A DNA stretch of 12,130 nt, from positions 1-12,130 of the forward strand of contig JAJQAS010000144.1 of NCBI GenBank assembly GCA_021203685.1. The letters run 5' to 3'. The position numbers and the translations under genes were made by a program. This document shows, piece by piece, positions 6,283 to 11,994 of this stretch. Below the pieces are notes generated by a model. That model made no database searches, was not told the origin of the DNA, and saw only the letters and a program-made list of their open reading frames with translations. The DNA is from Clostridiales bacterium (GTDB lineage: Bacteria; Bacillota; Clostridia; Oscillospirales; Oscillospiraceae). Every line of letters starts with the position of its first letter. The first letter of the stretch is position 1.

Positions 6283-6835
6283 TGTGTCCGATTATACAAA
6301 AGGGCTTTACCACGACAAATGGATCGGGGGCGTGCTCCACTATACTGGGATGGGCAAAATTGGATATTAGGATATCCATTGGGCGCAGAACGCCACCCTC
6401 GCATTCTGCGGGGAAAATGGCGTGGATGTTCAGCCCGGCGAGGACGGCAACAACAGAAAGGTATGGATGTTCCCGATTCGTCCCGTCCCGGAAAACGATG
6501 TAAAGAAGCCGCCCATGTTCGTTTTTCGGGATATGGAGGATTATCTGGCGCGGGGCGCAGGTGTGGACACGGGATATCAGAAACTGCTGTCAGACAAGAA
6601 AAAACCAACCTCCAAACCGGTTTCGGCGCCTGTGGCTGCACCGTCCCGTCCTCCGAAGCCGGAAGTAATGGTTCCGCCTGAACTCGTGGGGAGAAAAGTA
6701 AAACACAAATCCTATGGGGAGGGCACCGTTACCGGCACTGCGGGCATCGTACTCACGGTTATGTTCTCCAGTGTGGGGGAGAAAAAGCTGGGCTATGAGG
6801 TCTGCCTCAAAAACAGGCTGATCGAGTTCCTTTGA
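6281..6835 (+). pseudogene. ScoMcrA-like SRA-domain protein remnant (modified-DNA reader) with intact C-terminus
   Basis: In the frame starting FVSDYTKGLYHDKW (6281) the sequence continues GGVLHYTGMGKIG, then TAG at 6368-6370 where the family has a Gln-type codon, then DIHWAQNATLA and NGVDV. This is the SRA-like fold of McrA-type proteins (LY.D.W.G..LHYTGMG...D......N.TL), which reads modified bases in DNA. After NGVDV (6430) it jumps in frame to QPGEDGNNRKVWMFPIRPV, omitting the LFEV...Y.Y.G.V block expected between. From 6500 on it is intact: MFVFRDMEDYL, a Pro/Lys-rich linker, and a small beta-barrel end GRKVKHKSYGEGTVTG that resembles nucleic-acid-binding Tudor/CarD-like tails. The N-terminus is replaced by the RhuM relic. 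The open part from ATG 6422 (137 residues) lacks a ribosome binding site. The Nudix gene starts 20 bases after the stop. Confidence 0.68.
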
Positions 6836-6855
6836 GCAAATGAGAAGAGGCTGAC

Positions 6856-7248
6856 ATGAAAACGATTCAAGTGGTAGCGGCAGTGATTCACAAAAACCAT
6901 CAGATTTTTGCCACAGCCCGCGGTTATGGTGACTACAAAGGGCGCTGGGAGTTCCCCGGCGGAAAAATCGAACCGGGCGAGACGCCGCGGCAGGCGCTGG
7001 AGCGTGAGATTTGGGAAGATCTGAATGTTCGCATTGAGGTGGGCGCACAAATTGGGACAATCGAGTGGGATTATCCAACGTTTCACCTGTCGATGGCGTG
7101 TTTCTGGTGCGTCATCATCACGGGAGAGCTGATGCTCAAGGAAGCGGAAGCCGCCAAATGGCTGAGCAGAGCGGAACTGGACAGCTTGGACTGGCTGCCT
7201 GCGGACCGGGAACTGGTTGAACGGTTGCGGAACAGCCCGCCTATTTAA
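6856..7248 (+). CDS. Nudix hydrolase, MutT/NudG-like (deoxy)nucleoside triphosphate pyrophosphohydrolase
   Basis: A complete 130-residue cytoplasmic Nudix enzyme that removes pyrophosphate from damaged or modified (d)NTPs. The Nudix box runs from Gly36 to Val58: G-K-I-E-P-G-E42, then R50-E51-I-W-E54-D55-L-N57-V. The metal-binding glutamates are present except that the second Glu of the EE pair is Asp55 and the usual Gly is Asn57, as occurs in NudG/CTP-pyrophosphohydrolase-like members. The conserved EFPGGK and DYPTFHLSMACFW segments also fit that branch, whose substrates include oxidised and 5-modified dCTP. An AGAAGAGG ribosome binding site lies about six bases upstream. It follows the SRA pseudogene by 20 bases and was probably co-transcribed with it. 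A link between a modified-cytosine reader and a modified-dCTP sanitiser is attractive but only inference. Confidence 0.87.
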   Translation: MKTIQVVAAVIHKNHQIFATARGYGDYKGRWEFPGGKIEPGETPRQALEREIWEDLNVRIEVGAQIGTIEWDYPTFHLSMACFWCVIITGELMLKEAEAAKWLSRAELDSLDWLPADRELVERLRNSPPI

Positions 7249-7316
7249 TGTAGGCGCACGGTGACCGCCCGCCGGTTCCGCGTGGGTTTCCCGGACGGCC
7301 CTGAGCCTCCCCTACA
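7249..7316. repeat. MITE-like intergenic repeat with TGTAGG/CCCCTACA ends
   Basis: A 68-base GC-rich block begins directly after the Nudix stop with TGTAGG (7249-7254) and ends with CCCCTACA (7309-7316). Internal partly pairing segments (CCGCCCGCCGG, TTTCCCGGACGGCC) lie between. Short blocks with TGTAGGGG/CCCCTACA ends and this kind of interior are, from memory, common between genes in Oscillospiraceae genomes. The contrast with the AT-rich sequence that follows at 7317 marks a sharp boundary. No coding role. Confidence 0.55.
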
Positions 7317-7400
7317 AATATATGGATAAATTTGGACGTTTTTATTTTATGCAGTCCAAGCGGCTATAAATATCTGGAAGAACGATATTTGATTTATAAA

Positions 7401-7460
7401 CTTGCTTTCCGTGACAGCAGCCAGTAAAAACTTGCTTTCCCCGTGAAATTCAGGTAAAAT
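7401..7460 (+). promoter_or_regulatory. Tandem 30-bp promoter-like repeats upstream of the GIY-YIG gene
   Basis: CTTGCTTTCC occurs at 7401-7410 and again at 7431-7440, part of a 13-base direct repeat AAACTTGCTTTCC. In each copy TTGCTT is followed after exactly 17 bases by a -10-like hexamer: TAAAAA at 7425-7430 and TAAAAT at 7455-7460. The second is a good sigma-A type promoter, with a start expected near 7467 and a leader of about 100 bases to the ATG at 7565. The rest of the 7317-7564 stretch is AT-rich, with no other gene recognised. Confidence 0.5.
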
Positions 7461-7564
7461 AGTAAGAGGATTTTGTACACTGCGAGGAGAAACAGCGGCG
7501 CATTGCGGCGCGGTTGGATACCCCGCTGCCGCTGTTCCGGTATTACCTATGGGGGAGAATGGAA

Positions 7565-8428
7565 ATGGCCTACGGAAAAGCAATTGAATTATTTCTTGTC
7601 AACGGGACGGCTGACAGCCTGACCACAGCGGAACTGTCGAACTGGAACGGAAAGGCACTGAAAATCCCCCGCATTGAGGTGTCTTCCTGTTACCGGGAAG
7701 ATTTTACCCAACCGGGGGTGTATTTCCTGTTCTGCAAAGAGGACGACGAGCGCGACTCCGTATACATTGGCGAAGCGGAAAATGTAAAAGAGCGGCTGCT
7801 GCAGCATCTGCGTGATTATCAGTCCGAAAAGGAAAAATACTACTGGAATACCGCTGTTGTGTTCACCGGTCGGGACCTGAACAAGGCGCATATCCGCTAT
7901 TTGGAGAACCGTTTTGTGGAACTTGCGCGAACCAGCAAGCGCTACCTGGTGCTCACCAAGAACACGTATGGCCACACGGTCCTGAAAGAATCCCAAATCG
8001 CTGTGATGGAAGAGTTCATCGACAACGTTAAGGTCCTCATCAACGCCCTTGGCTATAAGGTTTTGGAACCCCTGCTCCAGACAGGCAACGGTTCAGAGGC
8101 TGCCAGTGAAGCGCAGTCCCTTACTCTTTCCTCTGGTTCCGCGGCGGCCACCGGCATGGTAACGTCCGAAGGATTTGTGGTATTGAAGGGCGCGACAGTC
8201 AACGAAAAAACATCCAGGAAATCGCTCAGTCAGGGAATGCAGAAGCTGCGCGACAAATTGTTCGCAGACGGAAAAGTGGAGAATCTGACCACCACGGAAG
8301 ACATCCTCTTCTCCAGTTCATCGGCGGCAGCCTGTTTTGTGCTGGGGTACAGCGTAAGTGGGCCAAAGACGTGGAAAAACGGTTCCGGCGTATCGCTGAA
8401 AGAGCTGGAAAGCAGCGCTGCGGAGTGA
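7565..8428 (+). CDS. GIY-YIG nuclease-family protein with C-terminal DUF4357 domain
   Basis: A 287-residue protein counted from ATG 7565, chosen because GGGGGAG at 7551-7557 sits seven bases upstream and the sequence from MAYGKAIELFLVNGTADSL matches family N-termini. An in-frame TTG at 7514 and an open frame back to 7466 exist but lack a ribosome binding site. The GIY-YIG core is at residues 51-120: GVYFLFC (51-57), VYIGEAENVKERLLQHL (66-82) with Arg77, and Glu114 in RYLENRF. These are the nuclease motifs. A Ser/Ala-rich linker (175-200) leads to DUF4357 at about 225-285, with FSSSSAAACFVLGYSVSGPKTW and a GVSLKEL end. Such proteins are widespread, single-gene and uncharacterised, often near mobile or defence genes. 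Function is most likely DNA cleavage in repair, defence or mobility, which cannot be settled from sequence. It converges on guaB and shares a terminator with it. Confidence 0.88.
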   Translation: MAYGKAIELFLVNGTADSLTTAELSNWNGKALKIPRIEVSSCYREDFTQPGVYFLFCKEDDERDSVYIGEAENVKERLLQHLRDYQSEKEKYYWNTAVVFTGRDLNKAHIRYLENRFVELARTSKRYLVLTKNTYGHTVLKESQIAVMEEFIDNVKVLINALGYKVLEPLLQTGNGSEAASEAQSLTLSSGSAAATGMVTSEGFVVLKGATVNEKTSRKSLSQGMQKLRDKLFADGKVENLTTTEDILFSSSSAAACFVLGYSVSGPKTWKNGSGVSLKELESSAAE

Positions 8429-8446
8429 TAAGGTTCCCTATCCGTT

Positions 8447-8471
8447 TGCCGCATTGCCGCCAATGCAGGCA
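8447..8471. repeat. Hairpin downstream of the GIY-YIG gene
   Basis: TGCCGCATTG (8447-8456) pairs with CAATGC plus GGCA (8461-8471, one bulged A) around a CCGC loop. It begins 18 bases after the stop. No T tract follows, so termination by it alone is doubtful. The stretch 8472-8540 contains a G-rich GAGGCGGAAGCGCAGCCGGGA block resembling the core of the 2098-2146 repeat and otherwise nothing recognised. Confidence 0.4.
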
Positions 8472-8540
8472 GCCCGCTCCGCTCACACGGCCACGGGGTC
8501 GAGGCGGAAGCGCAGCCGGGATGACCCTCCAATCCCGTTC

Positions 8541-8559
8541 GTGCGCCCACCGGGCGCAC
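8541..8559. repeat. Short perfect hairpin in the convergent intergenic region
   Basis: GTGCGCCC (8541-8548) and GGGCGCAC (8552-8559) form a perfect eight-base stem with a three-base loop. It lies seven bases before the bidirectional terminator, between the convergent GIY-YIG gene and guaB, and may reinforce it. Confidence 0.5.
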
Positions 8560-8565
8560 AGCAAA

Positions 8566-8593
8566 AGCCCCCGCCGGGGAACCGGCGGGGGCT
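8566..8593 (-). terminator. Intrinsic terminator of guaB, probably bidirectional
   Basis: AGCCCCCGCCGG (8566-8577) and CCGGCGGGGGCT (8582-8593) form a perfect 12-base GC-rich stem with a GGAA loop. On the minus strand it is followed by TTTTGC and lies 19 bases after the guaB stop. On the plus strand it is followed by AAGTTTTGG, so it could also stop transcripts of the convergent nuclease-family gene. Confidence 0.9.
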
Positions 8594-8611
8594 AAGTTTT
8601 GGCCTAAAAAG

Positions 8612-10084
8612 TTACCGAACGGAGTAGTTAGGTGCTTCCTTGGTGATGTTGATGTCGTGGGGGTGGCTCTCCTTCAACCCGGCGGAGGTGATGCGGACGA
8701 ACTGGCCGTTCTGCTGGAGGTAGGGGATGGTGGGCGCGCCGCAGTAGCCCATGCCGGAGCGGATGCCGCCGATCATCTGGAAGATGGTGTCGGACAGGGT
8801 TCCCTTGTAAGGCACGCGGCCTTCCACACCTTCGGGTACCAGCTTGCGCTTGCCGGACTGGAAGTACCGGTCCTTGGAGCCGTTGTTCATGGCGGCGATG
8901 GAGCCCATGCCACGATAGACCTTGAAGGAACGGCCCTGATAGATCTCCGTCTCGCCGGGGGACTCCTCGCACCCGGCCAGCAGACTGCCCAGCATGACCA
9001 CGTTGGCCCCGGCGGCCAGGGCCTTGACGATGTCGCCGGAGTACTGGATACCGCCGTCAGCGATAACGGGGATGCCATACTTCTCGGCCACGCAGGCGGC
9101 GTCGTAGACGGCGGTGATTTGGGGGACGCCGATGCCCGCCACCACGCGGGTGGTGCAGATGGAGCCGGGGCCGATGCCCACCTTGACACAGTCCACACCG
9201 GCCTTGATGAGGGCCTCGCATCCGGCGGCGGTGGCTACGTTGCCGGCCACCAGCTGCACGTCGGGGTACTTGGCCTTGACCCGCTCCACGGCGTTGAGAA
9301 TGTTGCGGCTGTGGCCGTGGGCGGAATCCAGGCACAGCACGTCCACACCCACCTTCACCAGCGCGTCCACCCGGTCCATCAGGTCGGCGGTGACACCGAT
9401 GGCCGCGCCGCAGAGCAGACGGCCCCGCTCGTCACGGGCGGCGTTGGGATAGGCCACGGCCTTCTCGATGTCCTTGATGGTGATGAGGCCCTTGAGCTTG
9501 CCCTCATCGTCTACGATGGGCAGCTTCTCTACCTTGTGCTTGCAGAGGACCTTTTTGGCGTCGTCCAGGGTGACACCTTCCCTGGCGGTGATGAGGTTGT
9601 CCTTGGTCATCACCTCGTCGATGGGGCGGCTCATGTCGGTCTCGAACTTCATGTCCCGGTTGGTGATGATGCCCACCAGCTTGCCGCCCTCCTCGCAGAT
9701 GGGGACGCCGGAGATGTGATACTTGGCACAGAGCTCGTCCGCCTCGCCCAGGGTGTTGGAGGGGGACAGCCAGAAGGGGTTGAGGATGACGCCGTTCTCG
9801 GAACGCTTCACCTGGTCCACCTGCTCGGCCTGCTGCTCGATGGACATATTTTTGTGGATGATGCCGACGCCGCCTTCCCGGGCGATGGCAATGGCCATCC
9901 GGTACTCCGTGACGGTGTCCATGGCGGCGCTCATCACGGGGATGTTCAGGCGGATCTTTTTGGTGAGCTGGGTGTGCAGATCGATGTCCGCAGGCAGCAC
10001 GTCGCTGGCGGCGGGGATCAGCAGCACATCATCAAAGGTCAGTCCTTCCTTGACAAATTTTTCAGAAGCGTTGGTATTGATCAT
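8612..10084 (-). CDS. guaB: Inosine-5'-monophosphate dehydrogenase
   Basis: A full-length 490-residue IMP dehydrogenase, which oxidises IMP to XMP with NAD+, the committed step to GMP, as a cytoplasmic tetramer. The N-terminus has GLTFDDVLLIPA. Two CBS (Bateman) domains occupy about residues 100-150 and 158-210. The catalytic Cys310 lies in VGIGPGSICTTR, phosphate binding is by IADGGIQYSGD (341-351), and the mobile flap with its catalytic Arg is seen in the GVEGRVPYKG segment. AAGGAG lies eight bases upstream of ATG 10084. The codons are strongly GC3-rich and the gene is intact. The upstream gap (10085-10167) is too short for a large riboswitch. A candidate promoter is TTGGGT-17-AATAAT, overlapping the hairpin there, but it is weak, and transcription with the zinc-ribbon gene upstream is equally possible. 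Confidence 0.98.
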   Translation of the reverse strand: MINTNASEKFVKEGLTFDDVLLIPAASDVLPADIDLHTQLTKKIRLNIPVMSAAMDTVTEYRMAIAIAREGGVGIIHKNMSIEQQAEQVDQVKRSENGVILNPFWLSPSNTLGEADELCAKYHISGVPICEEGGKLVGIITNRDMKFETDMSRPIDEVMTKDNLITAREGVTLDDAKKVLCKHKVEKLPIVDDEGKLKGLITIKDIEKAVAYPNAARDERGRLLCGAAIGVTADLMDRVDALVKVGVDVLCLDSAHGHSRNILNAVERVKAKYPDVQLVAGNVATAAGCEALIKAGVDCVKVGIGPGSICTTRVVAGIGVPQITAVYDAACVAEKYGIPVIADGGIQYSGDIVKALAAGANVVMLGSLLAGCEESPGETEIYQGRSFKVYRGMGSIAAMNNGSKDRYFQSGKRKLVPEGVEGRVPYKGTLSDTIFQMIGGIRSGMGYCGAPTIPYLQQNGQFVRITSAGLKESHPHDINITKEAPNYSVR

Positions 10085-10122
10085 GTCAGCATCTCCTTGT
10101 AAAAAATTTGATTATTTGTAAC

Positions 10123-10160
10123 AGCACCGGAAAACCCAAAGGGCTCTCCGGTGCTTTTTT
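10123..10160 (+). terminator. Hairpin with T tract between the zinc-ribbon gene and guaB
   Basis: AGCACCGGA (10123-10131) pairs with TCCGGTGCT (10147-10155), with an inner CCC/GGG pairing, and is followed on the plus strand by six T (10155-10160). The geometry is that of an intrinsic terminator for rightward transcripts, although both flanking genes run leftward. On the minus strand, after the zinc-ribbon stop, the hairpin is followed by GTTACAAATAATC, a poor U tract, so it may only partly terminate there. Confidence 0.5.
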
Positions 10161-10167
10161 AACTATT

Positions 10168-10773
10168 TTAGCTGCGGCCAGGGCGAATGAGCAGCTTGTC
10201 CCGGCAGCACAGGTCGTTCAGGTCGTCCAGGGTGGCAGCGCTCAGGCGCAGGGACGCGCCGCAGCGGGCGCAGACCACTTCCACGCTGGAGTAGTGGACC
10301 TTCAGCGTCCAGTCATGGCTGCCGCAGGCGCAGGACACACCCCCACGGGCGGCGATGTCCTTCAGCTCGCCCAGCACTTCCGCCATGACTACGTCGTTGA
10401 GGAAGGAACCCTCCTCCTGCTTTTCGTCCAGCTGGTCCACCGCTTCCTCCAGGCGCTTGACGGCCTGAAAAACGGCCTCCTCCTGGCCCACATAGCAGCA
10501 GTCCAGGCCGGTTTTGCCGCAGGAAAAACCCAGAGCCTTCTGGTGGAGGAAATTTTTCTCCGGGCAGTAGGCGATATGCTTGCCGCCGCAGGCCACGCAG
10601 GGGGCCTCCACCCGGAAGCGGTCTCCCTCGTAGTCGATCTTCACCTGAGAGCCACCGCAGGGGCAGGCGATTTTGGTGGGGGCGGCAGTGAGGGAGAACG
10701 CGGAACGCTCCACAATGACGCTCTGGCGGCACTTGGGGCAGAGAAAGCCGATGGAACGCATTTCGTCAGACAT
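10168..10773 (-). CDS. Cysteine-rich zinc-ribbon protein of unknown function
   Basis: A 201-residue protein from ATG 10773, supported by GGGAGGA seven bases upstream. Extending to 10854 would add 27 residues without a ribosome binding site. Cysteine pairs come in an ordered series: CPKC (12-15), CPCGG (38-42), CVACGG (59-64), a CPEK and CCYVG region in the middle, CACGS (near 150) and CARCG (near 172). That is enough for at least two zinc ribbons at each end around a helical, acidic middle (RLEEAVDQLDEKQEE). There is no signal peptide, membrane helix or catalytic motif. Zinc-ribbon pairs often bind nucleic acid or serve as redox-sensitive scaffolds, but the family is not one I can name. It lies directly upstream of guaB in the same orientation and divergent from spoVAD, with a gap of about 150 bases. 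Confidence 0.8.
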   Translation of the reverse strand: MSDEMRSIGFLCPKCRQSVIVERSAFSLTAAPTKIACPCGGSQVKIDYEGDRFRVEAPCVACGGKHIAYCPEKNFLHQKALGFSCGKTGLDCCYVGQEEAVFQAVKRLEEAVDQLDEKQEEGSFLNDVVMAEVLGELKDIAARGGVSCACGSHDWTLKVHYSSVEVVCARCGASLRLSAATLDDLNDLCCRDKLLIRPGRS

Positions 10774-10881
10774 GGAACATTCCTCCCTCTTTAGCGGCTG
10801 ATTTGAGCTATTATACCAGCCTGTTCCCGAAAAAACAATAGCGGTTGCGTACAATTTTCTCCGGTTCGGCGGGGCTGTTTT

Positions 10882-10911
10882 AGAATATTTTCACCCCTTC
10901 CGCGCAGACTA
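10882..10911 (+). promoter_or_regulatory. Sigma-G-type promoter for spoVAD
   Basis: AGAATA (10882-10887) and CAGACTA (10905-10911) are separated by 17 bases, close to the forespore sigma-G consensus (TGAATA/CATACTA). spoVA genes are classic sigma-G targets. Transcription would start near 10917-10920, which matters for choosing the spoVAD start codon. Confidence 0.65.
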
Positions 10912-10919
10912 TCCCCGTA

Positions 10920-11966
10920 ATGAACCACAACGGGAGGCGCAACTATGACAGCAAAAAACTGGGCGGACAGACCTACGCTCTGGCCGCTCCGCCCTCCATC
11001 GCGGGCCACGCCAATGTGGTGGGCAAGAAGGAGGGGCAGGGGCCGCTGGCGGACAGCTTCGACCTCATCAGCCAGGACGCCAGTTTTGGGCAGCGCACCT
11101 GGGAGAAGGCGGAGACCGCCATGCAGAAGCTGGCCCTGACCCACGCCCTGGAAAAGGCGGGACAGCCCCTCTCCGCCCTGGACTTTCTCTTCGCCGGGGA
11201 CCTGCTGAACCAGTGCATCGGCTCCGGCTACGCCGCCCGTGACCTGGGCGTGCCCTACTTCGGCCTGTACGGGGCCTGCTCCACCATGGCGGAGAGCCTG
11301 GCCCTGGCCGCCATGACCCTGGACGGAGGCTTTGGGGAGTGGGCGGCGGCGGCAGCCTCCTCCCACTTCTGCTCCGCCGAACGGCAGTACCGCACGCCGC
11401 TGGAGTACGGTGGGCAGCGGACCCCCACCGCCCAGTGGACCGCCACGGCGGCGGGGGCGGTGGTGCTGACAAAGGAGGGGCCGGGGCCGTATATCACCCA
11501 CGTCACCGTGGGCAAAATCAACGATAAGGGCATCAAAGACGCCAACAATATGGGGGCGGCCATGACCTGGGCGGCCTACGACACCATCTCCTGTCACCTG
11601 CGGGACACCGGGCGCGCGCCCTCCTACTATGACCTCATCGTCACCGGCGACCTGGGCAGGCTGGGCCGGAGCCTGCTGGTGGAGCTGTTTCAGCGGGACG
11701 GGGTGGAGCTTTCCGGCAACTACAACGACTGCGGCTGTCTGCTCTACGACTGCGACACCCAGGACGTTCACTGTGGCGGCTCCGGCTGCGGCTGCTCCGC
11801 CTGCGTCCTCACCGGCTACCTGCTCAACGGGATGCGGGAGGGCAAGTGGAACCGGTTGCTGTTCTGCGCCACCGGCGCGCTCCACTCCCCCACCGCCGTG
11901 GGACAGGGGGAATCCATCCCCGGCATCTGCCACGCCGTGGCCATCTGCAACTGCCGGGAAGGGTAA
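10920..11966 (+). CDS. spoVAD: Stage V sporulation protein AD (dipicolinate-binding channel subunit)
   Basis: A 348-residue SpoVAD in its open frame. It is the thiolase-fold, dipicolinic-acid-binding subunit of the SpoVA channel that loads Ca-DPA into the forespore and releases it in germination. Diagnostic segments are KKEGQGPL (37-43), FAGDLLNQ (91-98), YGACSTMAESLA (117-128), SSHFCSAERQYR (147-158), EYGGQRTPTA (162-171), NDCGCLLYD, GGSGCGCSA, and CATGALHSPT near the end. The start is problematic. ATG 10920 lies at the predicted transcription start, has no ribosome binding site and adds a non-family N-terminus. ATG 10945 has GGGAGG seven bases upstream and would give MTAK then KLGGQTY as in relatives, but is out of frame by one base. 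The change of frame falls in A6 at 10953-10958 (see findings). spoVAE follows after 28 bases; spoVAC is not adjacent. Confidence 0.95.
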   Translation: MNHNGRRNYDSKKLGGQTYALAAPPSIAGHANVVGKKEGQGPLADSFDLISQDASFGQRTWEKAETAMQKLALTHALEKAGQPLSALDFLFAGDLLNQCIGSGYAARDLGVPYFGLYGACSTMAESLALAAMTLDGGFGEWAAAAASSHFCSAERQYRTPLEYGGQRTPTAQWTATAAGAVVLTKEGPGPYITHVTVGKINDKGIKDANNMGAAMTWAAYDTISCHLRDTGRAPSYYDLIVTGDLGRLGRSLLVELFQRDGVELSGNYNDCGCLLYDCDTQDVHCGGSGCGCSACVLTGYLLNGMREGKWNRLLFCATGALHSPTAVGQGESIPGICHAVAICNCREG

Positions 11967-11994
11967 TCAGCGAAAAGGAGCGTGAAACTATACG

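Noticed and set aside
6208..6681. 157-codon ORF as a real protein
   Set aside because: It contains a RhuM piece (to about 6280) and then runs out of frame through the SRA remnant; the second half is meaningless sequence.
7398..7440. CRISPR-like repeat
   Set aside because: Only two 13-base copies 30 bases apart, no third repeat, no cas genes; the promoter-like content explains them better.
7514..7564. TTG start adding 17 residues to the GIY-YIG protein
   Set aside because: ATG 7565 has a strong ribosome binding site at the right distance and matches the family N-terminus. The open frame upstream back to 7466 may be a relic, but I could not identify it.
8657..10102. Long plus-strand ORF (481 codons) across guaB
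   Set aside because: It is the antisense shadow of a GC3-rich guaB. The peptide is Gly/Val/His/Asp-rich low complexity with no domain, and it has no ribosome binding site.
10085..10167. Purine or ppGpp/PRPP riboswitch in the guaB leader
   Set aside because: Only 83 bases are available and they hold a single hairpin; no conserved aptamer core is seen.
10945..11139. Independent 64-residue protein from ATG 10945
   Set aside because: The peptide after MTAKN is the shifted reading of SpoVAD and is Arg/Pro-rich without structure. The start signals are real, but they belong to spoVAD.
10791..11933. Long minus-strand ORF (380 codons) across spoVAD
   Set aside because: Antisense shadow of spoVAD: Gly/Pro/Ala-rich, no recognisable motif, and the plus strand has a convincing protein.
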